64,000 nucleotides of DNA from Rhodocollybia butyracea (Eukaryota > Basidiomycota > Agaricomycetes > Agaricales > Omphalotaceae), in the NCBI GenBank assembly GCA_015501585.1, contig JADNRY010000007.1:1-64000 (forward strand), in the 5' to 3' direction. Shown here piece by piece: positions 23,577 to 34,500 of the stretch. Made by a program: the position numbers and the translations under genes. Position 1 is the first letter of the stretch. Each line of letters begins with the position of its first letter. Under the pieces are notes generated by a model, which worked only from the letters and a program-made list of their open reading frames with translations, was not told the DNA's origin and did not search any database.

Positions 23577-23649
23577 GACAGTCGAAGATCAAAGGTTCTC
23601 GATTGCTCATCAACTGCGCGCTTAACCACGTCACTTTTCTCTCTCTTCC

Positions 23650-26118
23650 ATGCATGCCACCCTCCGGATTTTCCTTTCGGCCTTGGCTTTTGTTTCATGT
23701 CTCGCGTATCAGGTACCTGTGGTAGATACAGGTTTGTCTCAACAAGCAGTTCATAATCTCAACCAACCCGTTAAAACCTTGCACAGATTATTCAAGACAG
23801 ACATGTAGCGGAATGTGGGCAAACCAACAGACCTACATTAATGGTAGTATAGCATCGATTTTTATCAAGATCTTCGGCTTACATGTCACCCATAAGTCAG
23901 TTTCGATGCTACCTCACAGGGCCAAGTCGCTATGGTTGTATACGAGTGGGCAGACGCGCCGTATCTTGGGATAACTACAGATACGAATGAGCTTCTTCCT
24001 GTGAGCATCAATGCAGCTTTCTCCAAAAGATTTCCAGTATTCAGGCTCTTACCTCAGTCACAGAAAACTTATGTGTGTACCTCCAGCGTCGCCTCCAAAG
24101 GCTTCTGTACCCCCGATGGTTTAGGTTTGTAACTCATTGGCATTGACATTTATATCAATGTGTAACTTGCGATTTAGGTCGATTCATCCTCGACTTACCT
24201 TCTGGAAAATCTATCAACGATACCAGCTTCTGGTCGGCAAGAGTCGAACTTCCGGCCAATAATTCTACAACTTCTCAAAGGGAATCTACTGCCATAGGCG
24301 GTTCTGGTTCCCTTTGGGATCCATATGGCAACAACACCCTACCGTCTTCATCAGATGAAGGTCTACGGCCTGGCGTCGAGCCAGCCTTTTGGCACCGTCT
24401 TCATTAAGCTCAAGAGACGTCCTTAATCCCAGTCCGAATGGCATCTACAAGTATACACAACCAATCCAGTACCTGGTACGAAAGACGGGGTACTATTGTG
24501 TCGCTATTGTTCCTGTAACGGTGCAAGGTGTTACAGTTCAGGATGTCCCCTCACACCCTGCCTACAATGCTCTCGTCTTTTTCCGAAACAAATTTGATGG
24601 GAGACTTCCTGCGACCGATTATCCCAAAGTCAACTTCTACTTTGTGATGTTTATCGTATACGGTGCTTTGGCTTTGGCAAGTCTCTTTAGTTCCATGAAC
24701 CAAAACGAAAAACCGCTAATCCTATCCTTTCTGTAGTACTGGGGCTGGTTATGCTACAAAAATGCACAGGATCTTCTCCCACTTCAGGTGCATTCGCTTG
24801 CTTCATGATCACTCTTTACTCAATTTCAATTTTGTAGTATTATCTGTCTGGCCTTGTTGGACTTCTTGTAATTGAAATGGTGGCGAATTGGGGTGAGCTT
24901 TCTATTGCCGACGTAGTATCTACTGTAACCCTGATCACGACCAGGATACTACCGTTACCTAAATGCTCATGGAAGAGGCACTACTGCTACTGTGTTCCTT
25001 ATTGTTGGTTTGTATTTCATCCTGTTCAAAGTGTGTGTGTGCTTTGCCAACCATTGTTTTGGCTTGCAGTTGCCATCCTCGATGCTGGACGGAACTCGAT
25101 GTCATTCTTCATGCTTCTTGTAGTCTCTCTTGGGTTAAGTGTCGTCAAAGAGTCGCTAGGTCGTACGATGATCAAATGCCAAGCCCTTGCGGCTGCACAT
25201 TTTATTTTCGGAAGTGAGTTGTGTCGAGCTCGAATTTGGTTATTCTGCTAACCGTCTTAGTTTTGTATGCTGTTGGAATCGTCGAACTCGAACTGGAATC
25301 TACATCTGCTCTCGTTTTATTATTATTTGTCATACCTCTCGCCTTTACCCTGAGCGGCTTTCTCTTATGGATCATGTATTCGCTGAACGGTCAGTCCTTC
25401 TTTAAATTCCCTCTGCAAACCCTTGGGCCTTACTCTCAATTTGCATTTAGCCACTATCACACAACTTCGAGCCCGAAAACAGCGATACAAGCTGTCCATG
25501 TTCGAAAAATTGTACCGAATCTTGCTTTTCACGGTTTTAGTTATCGCCATCTTCTTTGTGGTATCGTCGTTCTCGTTTTCAGGACGTTTGGCAGAAGGTA
25601 GACGTCTATTCCGTCCCTCGGTGACTTAATACTGATAGTTTTTATTGTTAGACTACGCTGCCAAGTCATGGAAAGTTCAGTGGTGGCTCCTTGACGGCTG
25701 GCTAGCGTTGCTCTATCTAGTTTGCTTTGTTGCAATCGCATATCTCTGGAGACCATCTGAAAACAACAGAAGATATGTACATCTCCTTCTATCTGGTTTC
25801 TTATCTTACCTCTTGATATCCACGCTAGCCATGTCGGAAGAACTTGCCCAAGACGAAGCAGACGCAGAAGACTACGACCTAGAATCTTTCGACCGCCGTG
25901 GCCGTGATCGCGATGATGACGACGAAGTAACTCTCCGAGGAGACGAGCATAATCTTCCTGTTGGAGAAGACAGCGTTGTATTCGAGATCGGCGACGAAGA
26001 TGAGGAAGATATGACACCCATAACAGCAAAGTCGTCCGCCCCGTCACGTTATCGGACTGAGCGTCACTCTGGAGAGGAACGGAGGGGGTTGATTGGTGGT
26101 CGGGGTGATGATTCGTGA
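23650..26118 (+). CDS. PTM1-like seven-transmembrane (Lung 7TM / GOST) protein
   Basis: It has a signal peptide (HATLRIFLSALAFVSCLAY), a luminal region spliced as VVDTDYSRQTCSGMWANQQT then VSFDATSQGQVAMVVYEWAD, with cysteines and N-glycosylation sites, and seven membrane segments: VNFYFVMFIVYGALALYWGW, YYLSGLVGLLVIEMVANWG, TATVFLIV, NSMSFFMLLVVSLGLSVV, LAAAHFIFGILYAVGIVELE, ALVLLLFVIPLAFTLSGFLL and WLALLYLVCFVAIAYLWRP. The motif LLVVSLGLSVVKESLG is typical of the family. The tail is acidic and disordered (DEDEEDMTPIT). Members sit in Golgi and endosomes and are thought to act in trafficking. There are about nine exons. The start ATG at 23650 gives the best signal peptide. Confidence 0.9.
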
Positions 26119-26724
26119 ACAAAATAGACTCAACAAGGGATTATGTATTTTGCGTTACTTTCAGCGCTTTAGGGCGGCTAAAATATTACTGATAATGAAG
26201 AGAGCGCAGAACGACAATACGATACTGACAAAGAATCCCTGGACACTGCATGCAGGTCAGTTTCCGGGATTGCTCATTAACACGACAAAATTGGGCGTTT
26301 TAAGGAGCCATCGAGTTCGTTCATGGTCGCAGTGCAATTAGTCTTCGTAAGTCATGAAGACTACTGCAAATAAAAAGTCTGAGGGCTAGCGGAAAACCAT
26401 TCTGATGTTGATTTCACAATCAGTACGTATGGCGTTGCTTTTTACAACCGCTGAACTGGGTGAACTTGAGTACCAACGGTAATCTATGACAGGCCTTCAC
26501 TTTGGGAACTGGTACTTACCGCTGGTGTTCAGCTCGGGCATTTTGGCTGGCGGGCGTGATGTGGCTCGGGCTCACGTCGCTGCGTTGTCTCTGCCCCCCG
26601 AATTCTGGACGGGACAGACGATTCATTGCGGCAAATTTACAATTTGACACAGCTTTGAAGCATAAGTTCTGGGAACTGGCATCAATGAAGGATCTAGGTC
26701 GAAAAAAAGCAGAAACAGAAAAAA
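26119..26724. other. Convergent intergenic region
   Basis: This is the 3' flank of the PTM1-like gene and of the F-box gene. The open frames present are short and lack protein character. Nothing else is seen. Confidence 0.4.
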
Positions 26725-28026
26725 TTATAGAATCGAGAATGGCTCTCGGTCAATCTCAGGGTCTGTATAGAGCAGTACAATTTTCAGACTTAGACCAGAT
26801 ATGAGAAATCTGTAGAATGAATCTCCAAGCATAGTGTCATGAACCGACCATCCAGACCTCGCTCTGCGAGGTGCAATCAAGCGAACGCACTGGATGGTTG
26901 GTAAACCTGCCAATTTGTGGAAGACTTTGGCAGCTTTAGCTACCGAGGCAGCATCACTGTCCATCCTGCAGAGAGCGATCCCAACGTTCCTCAGCCGAGA
27001 TGAGTCGTTGAACTCGCTGATGATATATTCCAAGAAATCGCAGTCTTCATCGGTGAAATCAAAGTTCAGCAAGAGCTCAGTGATATTAGCTAAAATGGAG
27101 GTGTTTTCAAAAGTTCCGATGAACGCGCCTGAAGTCACTGCTTGGAGGCGAAAATAGGGTATTTCAGTTTAAATCCGAGGCAATGGTATATTTAAAATAC
27201 ACCTACCAAAATGATACGTCTTCTTTATGTTCACAAATTCAAGACTGATCAATGCTGGTTTGGGACCATTCAAAAATCCTTGTATCAAAGAATTGTCATA
27301 TATAGAGACAAAGGTGATTCTTCGAAGGCGATTCCATTCGAATGGAGAGTCTGGGTGGTAGAGTACATCATAGATGTTATGACCTGATATCAAGCCAATT
27401 TCGAGCTCTACCAGCGCGATTTTGGGTCCGGCTAGGAGTCGGGGAGAAGTGGCGTCGGCCCAAGAGTGTATGATAGTTCCTGCATCTCGGATAGGGCCTG
27501 GGTTGGCATGCGATCGCCGTATGTAGCTGATATCAGTCAGACTGAGGGAGCGTAGTTTCGAAAAGCAAGGACTTGACAAGAAGTGCAACAGCTGGCAAGT
27601 GTCTTTAAAGACTACTCGATCGAGAATAAGGGTATGTATAGAAGATGAAAGGGCTCGAGAGAGGGATATTTTGTCGTCGAACCCCGAGAAGTCGTTTCTG
27701 CGTAGCCATAACTGCGTGAGGTGTTCCAGCTTCAGAGTGTGGAATGTAATCCTTGTTAATTCGATTACATGATGACAGTCCACTTCGATCTTTTTTACAA
27801 GGTGTGATAGATGTGGTATAGATTGCACGTGTTGAATTGTCTCCAGGAAAGGATCAGATAAACGGGGAGCTGAAGGGGTCCGACCAGCGGAAAAGGAACG
27901 AAAAAGTAAGGCGCGACTTTTGAGAAACCATTGTTTACAGACGAGAGAGCATGTAGACAAGTCCAGCTTTGAGTCCGCTAGCTGGCTGAGGATGGCTTCT
28001 ACCAATTCGATAGGTAAACACGCCAT
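26725..28026 (-). CDS. F-box protein with leucine-rich-like repeats
   Basis: The N-terminus is an F-box: LPIELVEAILSQLADSKLDL, TCSLVCKQWFLKSRALLFRS. It should bind SKP1 and recruit substrates to an SCF ubiquitin ligase. The rest is a degenerate leucine-rich repeat region (LKLEHLTQLWLRRNDFSGFD, IHTLILDRVVF, SKLRSLSLTDISYIR, LVELEIGLISG, LRRITFVSIYDNS, ALISLEFVNIKKTYHF). One intron (about 27140-27210) joins ...TYHF to VTSGAFIGTFENTS, and the protein continues to PEIDREPFSIL. It is about 415 residues. Agaricomycetes carry hundreds of such genes, so no specific substrate can be inferred. Confidence 0.85.
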
Positions 28027-28137
28027 GAGGAATAGGCGCTGGTGCTCGTCTTACATAAACTCATGCTCGTAAATGGAAAGTCAAAGCAAAGTCTTACTTA
28101 TTATGATGTCACCTTCGAAGTACTTAAGTAAACTACC

Positions 28138-29279
28138 ATGAGTTCGAAGGTAGTCGTCTGTGGTGCAGGTTTCCTCGGTCAGTTGAGTTTTCTCCTCTCC
28201 GATAATCCTCATCATGTCTCCAGGTAAACATATATCTCTTGCTCTAACACAGCCGGCTTTCGCCGGTTCACGAACACATCAGGTCCAGTTGGCTTCCAGA
28301 CATCCCTCTCCTTTGAAGACAGAACTCAAAGGCCTACTTCCCTCCGCTTCAATTGACATTACAAATGAGTCCAGTCTTCCTGAAGTCCTCTCCGGGGCTT
28401 CTCTCGTTATTTCTCTCGTTGGAATTATGCATGGATCTGAGAAAGATTTCGATCGTATTCAATGGAAAGGTGCTGAGAACGTCGCGAAAGCAGCCAAGAA
28501 CGCTGGAGCTAAGCTCGTGCATGTAAGTGCCATTGGGGCTGATAAGACGAGCGGAATTGCGTATAATAGAACCAAGGCATTGGGCGAGGACGCAGTGAGG
28601 GAGGTGTTTAAAGGTAGCACAGAGAAAGACGTAGTCATATTACGACCAAGCATTGTTTTCGGTCCAGAGGATGATTTCTTCAATGTAATCGATCTATTTA
28701 CTCTCAATGGCTGATAATGACCCGTTCCAGCGCTTCTCTCGACTATCAAAATTTCTTCCGTTTCTCCCAGTATTCGGGGGAGGAACCTCCCGCTTTCAGC
28801 CTGTTTACGTCGGCGACATCGCTCGTGCTGTCGAGATTATTGCCCGAAACGACCCAGCAATAAATGCAATGGTGGGCGGAAAGATCATTGAATGTGGAGG
28901 TCCAGACATTTTGACGTACAAGGAAATTATGCAAATGGTCTTAAAGTACAATGGTCGGAGACGGCCGATCGTTTCCTTACCTTTCTCTCTGGGCAAGCTA
29001 CAGGGCGCAGTGATGGAGCAGCTTCCGGTGAATTTGTTTACGGTTACGAGGGCGCAGGTATGTTTGGGCCGTCTCACCGAATTTGACCATTCTAATTACT
29101 GACGTACTGAGTAGGTCGAGCAGCTGAAATCCGATAACATCGTCAATCCTTCTCCACCTCACAACGAAATGGGGACTGAGTATTTTCCATTCAACACTCT
29201 AATCGAAAAGTATGCTGTCCTGGGGAAAAGGACCTTGCTGAGATCCGTGCATGAAGTGTTACCTACTTACATTTCTTGA
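28138..29279 (+). CDS. NDUFA9/COQ11-like atypical short-chain dehydrogenase-fold protein
   Basis: Exon 1 gives MSSKVVVCGAGFLG, joined over a 40-odd-base intron to KHISLALTQPAF, so the Rossmann nucleotide-binding motif is GxGFLGKH. Further family features are SLVISLVGIMHGSEKDFDRI, ENVAKAAKNAGAKLVHVSAI, ADKTSGIAYNRTKALGEDAV and VILRPSIVFGPEDDFFN, then after an intron RFSRLSKFLPFLPVFGGGTS and FQPVYVGDIARAVEII. It ends LLRSVHEVLPTYIS. The family comprises the complex I accessory subunit NDUFA9 and the coenzyme-Q protein COQ11; mitochondrial location is expected, although no obvious presequence precedes the fold. The sequence alone does not decide between the two. Confidence 0.8.
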
Positions 29280-29732
29280 CTGCTATTCCGATTGGAAGCG
29301 CGAAAATTTGAATTTTTGTTGCATTTCCATCTTCTGCGTGATATATAGCACAGGTGGCGAAGATCACGCTTTAAATGGACAGACCTGTATTCTAATTGTA
29401 GTAGCTATAAGCTTGAATATTGATAATGCAGATGCACGCAGCAGATTTCTTCTATTCGTCCAGAGTGACGTTGGTGCTTATGATGTTTTTATGATAGGAT
29501 TGAGTCTTGAAAAGAGGTTTGAGATTCTTAGAGAACTGGAAGAATCTAGAGGGAGAATCCCTTTAGACCCAATCGACAGTATGCGACTTGCCTTGCACTG
29601 TTCAAATTGAATTTAGACCTAATATTCTGGCTTCTCCGGAGCTTCCATGACTCGGAAGACCTAGAGTGGGAAGGACCAGTACGAGTTGGATGTGATACAG
29701 TGGCCACTGGCTGGAAAAACAAAAATAACAAT
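29280..29732. other. Intergenic, upstream of tRNA 3' end
   Basis: This is the 3' flank of the NDUFA9/COQ11-like gene. A 119-codon open frame that begins inside the preceding gene runs into it but has no recognisable protein character. The run AAAAACAAAAATAA just outside the tRNA 3' end (on the tRNA strand a T-rich run) is consistent with an RNA polymerase III terminator. Confidence 0.4.
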
Positions 29733-29831
29733 AGCCCACCGCGAGGGTCGAACTCGCAGCCTTCAGATTACCCACTTATACATAACAGTCTCGTAAGAGT
29801 CTGACGCTCTATCCGATTGAGCTAGGCGGGC
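29733..29831 (-). tRNA. tRNA-Lys(CTT) with a 25-base intron
   Basis: A full cloverleaf can be drawn on the reverse strand. The acceptor stem is GCCCGCC/GGTGGGC (one G-T pair), the D stem GCTC/GAGC, the anticodon stem TCAGA/TCTGA with loop CT-CTT-A-A, and the T stem GCGAG/CTCGC with loop TTCGACC. The A box TAGCTCAATCGG is canonical. A 25-base intron follows position 37; its AAG can pair with the anticodon, as in normal eukaryotic tRNA introns. Mature length is 74 without CCA. Confidence 0.95.
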
Positions 29832-29850
29832 AATACAACGACATGACTGG

Positions 29851-29858
29851 GTATGATC
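29851..29858. repeat. Left target-site duplication GTATGATC
   Basis: These eight bases are repeated exactly at 30681-30688 and directly abut the inverted repeats of the element at 29859-30680. Confidence 0.85.
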
Positions 29859-30680
29859 AGGACCCCGGAAAATAGACCTCAAGGCCTTTCGGTGGTTCGG
29901 ACAAATTTTGAAATTTTTTTGAAAAAGGCCTCTCGACTTTCGGACATTTTCGACGATTTTGAGCCAAAGGCCTCTCGACTTTCGGACAAATTCCTGGTAG
30001 AAATTTATGTTTTCTTTTTTTTTTTGAGGGTGGCCAAGGCTCGATGTCGCGCGCAGGTTGCGCGCAGGGCAACTAAGAGAGCACAGTAGCTGCAGATAGA
30101 GGCTGAAACACGCACTGTAACCTACCGTAACTACTGGATTGGGCAGAATACTTGGCAGAATAGGAAGTACTCTGATAATCTGGTATACTAGCATCTTGAT
30201 TCTCGATGCCTAATATGATCTACTTGAGATGCTAGTCACTGATGAGCTCAATGGCCTGAGTTAACAAAGGCGCCACTCTTGGCAAGTGTGGTCAATGCAA
30301 GAGTCTCCTGCCCTAAGTGGATAACTACAATTTGGTTTGCGTTGATGGGGGAACTATTCACTGGCAAAGGTGCAGCCACCGATTCATTTACTTAACCAGT
30401 ACTGAACATGTTGTATGTAGTTATTGCGAAAACTGCAGGGAAGAATGGAAAACTTATCTAAATATACCGAGTCTTCAGATATTTGCGCGGTTTCATATCG
30501 CGGGGGGGGGTCCCAGTGAATTTTCGGGTACCCCATTGACTAACAGGGAAAACTGGAGGCCACTCGGAGTTCGGACATTTTTGGGTCCAGCGGACGAAAT
30601 TTTTGCGATTTCGGCTCGGACATTTTGGCTCAAAATTATTTTTTTTGCGAAAGGCCTTAAGGTGTATTTTCCGGGGTCCT
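29859..30680. mobile_element. 822-bp non-autonomous TIR element with 8-bp target duplication
   Basis: The ends are inverted repeats of 33 bases with two mismatches, starting AGGACCCCGGAAAATA and ending at AAGGCCTTTCG (29859-29891 and 30648-30680). Both sides are flanked by GTATGATC. Inside, TCGGACA occurs five times in the same orientation (29897, 29940, 29982, 30571, 30616), and a 22-base block beginning AAAGGCCTCTCGACTTTCGG is repeated twice (from 29924 and 29966); these look like transposase-binding subterminal repeats. No open frame encodes a transposase, so the element would depend on one elsewhere. An 8-bp duplication is known for hAT, P and KDZ (Kyakuja-Dileera-Zisupton) superfamilies; the sequence does not decide between them. 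It lies 20 bp upstream of the tRNA 5' end. Confidence 0.85.
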
Positions 30681-30688
30681 GTATGATC
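30681..30688. repeat. Right target-site duplication GTATGATC
   Basis: Exact copy of 29851-29858, immediately outside the right inverted repeat. Confidence 0.85.
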
Positions 30689-30830
30689 CTGATGACAATG
30701 CGCAATGCGCTCGGAGTGACTAGGACGAGCGCTTGAGCGCCTAAACCGAGTTCATCCTACATGCATCGTACCTTTACTTACTTAATACTTTCCTTCACTT
30801 TTCTTCTTGTTGCTCCAATACCCAGCCCAG

Positions 30831-33800
30831 ATGCAACCAGAGTCCTCAGAAGAGGCTGAGGCTGGGCCGAGTAACCTTAACTCTACACATCATCATCGTG
30901 GTTCTAGCCATACTCGACTCCACTTTCCGAATTCCGTCGAGTCTTCTCAGCTTCAACCCCAAAGGAATCTTGGCTATGGACACAAGCCAAACTCTAAGTC
31001 CATCACAGATACAAGAGGATTAGCTTTGAAGGAAGGAAGCAATTCCAGACGGAGAGTACTTTCGGTGGATGCAGGAAATGTGAATGCGAATCGGAAGAGG
31101 GTCCCGACAGTGAGCATGGGTGCTTCTACGCAGCGCGTAGCATCCTTGCATTCGACTGACAGCAAGGACTCGGACTCGCCGGCAGGATGGGGTCTTGGCA
31201 CTCTGTCAGATGAGTATGATTTAGGTAACTGCTTTTCCTGCTGCTTTGACGAATGTATCTGACTGTCTAGTAGCTCATGAAGGCAAGTATATACGCACAA
31301 GAATCGAAAATATGCTACATCTTTATTCCAGATCCGAGAATTCTCCAAGAAGTTCAACGCGCTTTAAAGCTAAAGTATAGACGTGAAGTGCGCGCCATGT
31401 CTGGTCAGCTCAATCACCCTTCTCCGCCGACGTCTCCTCCAAAATCTCCAAGATCATTCCCCATTACCGTTAACTCCTCAAGTCCCGAGTCCACAGCGAG
31501 GTCCAAGGCCAGTCCTGGAGTTAGCGCTACCGCGCCCTCGGCTGACATTGACTTTGGTCCTTCTGTTGGGCCTGCTAAGCTTAGAGTTGACCTACATCCG
31601 GTTCCATTTTCGGTAGATAATGGCCATACGTTAGATTGGTCAGGGCATTTCTCCGACGAAGAAAAAAGCGAAAGAAAGTGGACACTTAACGTCTCAAAGT
31701 CTAGGAAAGGGAAGGAAAAGGAGATCCTTAGTGCCGATGATCTGAAGAGGCAGGAAGGACTTCATGCAGGTATGGATCCCAGCATTCGTATCCTTCACAC
31801 TCATCGACCGCATCACTAGCTAAATTAAATAGAATCAAAACCATTTCCTCCCAACTAACACTCAAGAAAGTTGCTATCACATCCGACCAATTAGGCCGTC
31901 GTTACAACCTCATTTCCTCTGGCTCAGATCGATTCAATCTTCTCAAAGTATCCCGTTGGTATGGTGAACAGGAGTTCCTTATTCGGTCTGCGTTGGAGAA
32001 AGCAGAACCTTTCCCGTGGCTTAGGCATCTTCATAGGCAGACACGTCGGCAAGCGCCTGACAGCGATACTGGAACTGGATTAGTAGAAGGCTCTGTGCGC
32101 ATGCCTTGGCATCTGTCGGCGCTGATCATGCAAGAATACGTGCATGCGCTGAACGCCAGAAATCGGCACCATGCTATGCGTTCTATACCAGAACACCCTT
32201 CCGACTTTGTCCACGATTCTGAACCCGATTCGAGTTCATTTCCCTCCATGTTCGGTCCCCCACTGGTGCCAGAAACGTCACCCACCTTCTCTCATTCACC
32301 TACCCGCGGTCCACCTTCCTCGAGATTTTCCCAGCATTCTTTCTCGACTTCACTCTCAAAACATATCTCAGATTCAGGTCGGGTGTCGTTTGAACCTCTG
32401 CTCGAGTCAAGGTCACAGTCACCTTTTCTCGAGCCCCCACCACCAATACGTCCTTCCAATGAATCCAGGAGAAGCCTAGAGTCGACGTTCAGCAGTCTAT
32501 TCAGCACTGGGGACAAGGAGCGTGAATCAAAACAAAACTTACGAGATCGCCCTGCTGTCCTCGGTGCTGCTTCGCCTGCTAGCAGTAAGAGTAGGCTTCA
32601 TTTAAAAGAAGGGTTAGTACGACGCAGACGGGGTAACGAGAGTGACGAGGGATCTTCCGCCGCTCAATCTGACGCTGATAAAGACAAGGGCGAGAAGCCG
32701 AGTAAGCGATCAAGCTGGTTAGGAAGAAATCACTCCCAAGAGCCATTCACCAGTCCAAGGAGTACCACTAGTGTTGGCGTCGTGTCTCCTATCAAGGGAG
32801 GAAATGATTTGTATATTCATGTGGACGGAAGTGACCTTAACACGGCCAAACCAGGTGTAGAACCTGACCCTACACCGATTCCTGCGGCGTCTTCAAACGA
32901 TGCCCAAAATACCACTCAGACCCGACGAGTTATCATCAACCGAAGTCTGCGTCTAAATTCGCTACCTTCTGAAGCTCGGAATGCGCTTGTTTTGGAGCGA
33001 AAAAGGAGGCAGGAAGCTGACGAAGCGAGAGCAGACCTAGAATATGATTTAAAGTCGCAGTACGTCTCATTGTCTCTTCATACTAAATCACGCTGATACA
33101 CAGTCCCTCAGACTCCTCGCTCAATGCAAAGATTCGAACACCCGCATCCGCTCCGTGCTAAACCACATCGCGCAGCACGTCCGTGAATACGAAATGTGCC
33201 AATCTAGTTTTGTTTCGAACACACTTGCAAATATAAATTCACCTCGAAGTCCAGATCCTGAGTATACAGGTTACTTACCGCAGGATTTGCTTGAAGCATT
33301 CAGCCACGACCCTGCGAATGTGACGAGCTCGACGAAGAGGTTGAAGACATATAGAGCGGTAGATGATATTTATAATCGATTGATGAGGCAAAGAGCAGTG
33401 TTCCGAGAGTTTTTGGAGAGCAACGCGAGTGGTTTCAGTGGTCGCGGTGATGGTAGGGACGGTTTCCCTGTGACAAAAGACATCCTGAAAGACCCAATCG
33501 ACTCGCTGATGCGTAGTTTGAGAGGACTGGAGGAAAATAGGCTGGCCATCGTGAACAAGGAGAAGGAGGTATCGGAGGTTTTGAAGAAAACGCAGGTTAT
33601 TCACGCGGGCGTCAAGGCGGAATATAATACTACTCTTGCTCATACCTCGGTTGTCTACCCCGAGGTACGTCTATTGCTCTCTATTCCCAATATACTTTCT
33701 GATCACAGCTTCTTCCTAGTTATCCCAGATCGTCGGTCTAGAGGAGAGCTACAAAGACCAATACCAACACTTGTGGGACATTGGCATGGATGCGCTCACA

Positions 33801-34214
33801 TTTATCCTTGACACTGTCACACCTTTCTGGCGTACCTACGGTAAAACCATTGGTGATGATGTCCAAGTCTTCCTCATCATCCCTCTGTACCGTAACGAAT
33901 TCACCGGAGAAGCCAAACGATACCCGATAACTCGTCTTCCCCAACGTTCATTTCGACACTGGGTCGGGCTTTTAGCGTTGTTCTTGTTGACGGTAATGGT
34001 AATGATACTCCAGGCGCGAGCTGCGTTGGCGTGCTCCGTGAATTATAAGCTGCAGTGGATACCATATGGTGGGGTGAGGTGGGCTGCATTGCCGTTGTTT
34101 TGGATGGGAATTTTGATCCAATGGATGGCAGTATCGGGTGAACTAGCGGTATTGGTTATGCAGGTGGGGACTGTGTTGTGGTGGATTGGTTGGTGGGTTA
34201 GAATCCTTGATTGA
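30831..34214 (+). CDS. Large conserved fungal protein, disordered N-terminus and C-terminal membrane anchor
   Basis: About five exons encode roughly 1,040 residues. The first third is serine/proline-rich and disordered. A conserved block follows (TLKKVAITSDQLGRRYNLIS, KVSRWYGEQEFLIRSALEKA, MPWHLSALIMQEYVHALNAR), then another disordered region with arginine-rich pieces. Next is a helical part (LPSEARNALVLERKRRQEAD, RSVLNHIAQHVREYEMCQSS, SLRGLEENRLAIVNKEKEVS). The end is GMDALTFILDTVTPFWRTYG, KTIGDDVQVFLIIPLYRNEF and two strongly hydrophobic segments (LLALFLLTVMVMILQARAAL; PLFWMGILIQWMAVSGELAV onward). The layout, coiled coil then tail membrane anchor, suggests a tether or scaffold on an internal membrane. 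I do not recognise a named family. The transposable element ends 150 bp upstream of the start codon and may lie in its promoter. Confidence 0.8.
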
Positions 34215-34500
34215 TTGCATGCCGATTAAGATTTTGTTATTCTTTGATTTGCTTTTTGCTATGCTCGTGTCGGACTGGGGACATTTGGATTGTTATTTTT
34301 GATCCACTGTTATTTTATGTAACTCGAATATACTCACTCATAATTAGGATCTAACTGCTCAAAGATAATTACCATCGAAGTGTGTCGGTAAGGCTATTAG
34401 TCTTTCGATCACTAGTCCAGATGTTGATCTGGAGGTACGGCGTTGAATATATACGGCTTTGACCGTTGATTATCTTATCTCGGATTGGGCGCTAAACACA

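Noticed and set aside
25541..26122. 193-codon open frame antisense to the PTM1-like gene
   Set aside because: It overlaps well-supported membrane exons and is rich in Arg and Gln as expected from the reverse complement of coding sequence.
29857..30194. Reverse open frames over the transposable element
   Set aside because: They read through the inverted repeat and repeated motifs (EVYFPGS at the end), and one runs on through the tRNA gene. They are by-products of repeat sequence, not a transposase.
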